From NCBI RefSeq assembly GCF_030409415.1, contig NZ_JAUFPW010000004.1, positions 37,019 through 101,018 on the forward strand: a stretch of DNA of 64,000 nucleotides, written 5' to 3'. A model generated the notes under the pieces. That model was given only the letters and a program-made list of their open reading frames with translations. It was not told the DNA's origin and did no database searches. The position numbers and the translations under genes are program-made. This DNA comes from Pedobacter aquatilis (GTDB lineage Bacteria > Bacteroidota > Bacteroidia > Sphingobacteriales > Sphingobacteriaceae). Every line of letters starts with the position of its first letter. The stretch's first letter is position 1. Of the stretch, positions 63,766 to 64,000 are shown in pieces.

Positions 63766-64000
63766 AAATGTTATAATTACTTTGCCGTAACAGAGATCTA
63801 CAATTGCTCAGCGAAGCTGAAACTTTGTATTAAGCAAGACTTAATTACTGGCAAATTGTAGCCCTTGATAGTTATTCAATTTTGAGTTCATTAGACCTGT
63901 ATTCTATGGTTTTTGCAAATAAAAGGTTAATTAATTTTTCTGAGTAGCATTAATTTAGGTTGCTATTTCGGCAAGATACGGTGTTCCTCTTTTTACGGCT

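Larger units (their letters stand above)
63359..64000. other. Non-coding repeat cluster to window end
   Basis: No supported gene was found. Five CGTCATT-family copies or halves lie at 63361-63440, 63451-63492, 63516-63612, 63627-63680 and 63725-63765. The last 46 bases read on the minus strand as AVKRGTPYLAEIAT-stop, possibly the end of a gene beyond the window, but this is too short to call. Confidence 0.75.

Noticed and set aside
63955..64000. Possible C-terminus of a minus-strand gene (AVKRGTPYLAEIAT, stop)
   Set aside because: Fourteen residues are not enough to support a gene; it needs the adjoining sequence.

Overview
The window is chromosomal DNA of a Bacteroidota member, most likely family Sphingobacteriaceae (Pedobacter-like). 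The evidence is an AT-rich genome, a SusC/SusD pair with a one-component hybrid regulator, many outer-membrane TonB-dependent receptors and lipoproteins, DUF4139/DUF4249/DUF4269 proteins, and promoters of the Bacteroidota type (TTG, about 19 bases, TAnnTTTG). Intergenic spaces are full of short palindromic repeats. No phage, plasmid, integrase, transposase, CRISPR array or rRNA was seen.

Layout: 1-1540 is a truncated DUF4139 protein. 1708-7298 holds a DASH-type photolyase and the two 2-oxoglutarate dehydrogenase genes (E1, E2). 7464-8730 has two small DUF genes among repeats. 9142-13568 is a leftward ileS / DksA-like / lspA operon, and its IleRS carries a swapped GIHH active-site signature. 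13653-14110 is a pair of overlapping small membrane-protein genes. 14423-17624 has an MMPL/RND exporter divergent from recO. 17688-18021 holds two identical tandem tRNA-Val genes, each with its own terminator, and a decayed third copy. 18193-20726 is a UbiA-like protein / methyltransferase / flavoprotein trio. 20739-22539 has a 54-aa membrane protein and an APC amino-acid permease. 22540-23486 is a repeat-rich spacer.

23487-28513 is a padR / pspC / outer-membrane barrel / lipoprotein cluster behind two perfect palindromes. 28689-29345 is an SGNH hydrolase. 29421-40601 is a compact polysaccharide-utilisation locus: a propeller sensor-regulator with C-terminal HTH, SusC, SusD, a GH30 and a GH5 with a CBM6-like tail, probably for beta-glucan. 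40618-45037 has a seven-haem cytochrome, a TonB-dependent receptor and a DUF4249 lipoprotein. 45080-48920 has a 2-hydroxyacid dehydrogenase and a large MG2/plug protein.

49062-54503 runs leftward: nitroreductase, exo/endonuclease-family protein, two overlapping rhomboid proteases, and mutL. 55277-58715 is an amidohydrolase overlapping a serine hydrolase that carries what looks like a remnant of a GH3 C-terminal domain. 58959-61401 is a leftward set of three poorly known envelope proteins behind a Crp/Fnr-type gene. 61546-63358 has a 2OG-Fe(II) oxygenase and an exported MsrA. The last 640 bases are a cluster of repeat elements.

The most unusual signals are: the GXHH signature in IleRS; the modular CGTCATT...AATGACG hairpin elements, whose left and right halves are mixed between copies; a second, longer dispersed element; the tandem tRNA-Val array; three helically phased GTAGTGCYT repeats before susC; and TonB-receptor signature motifs inside proteins that are not receptors.
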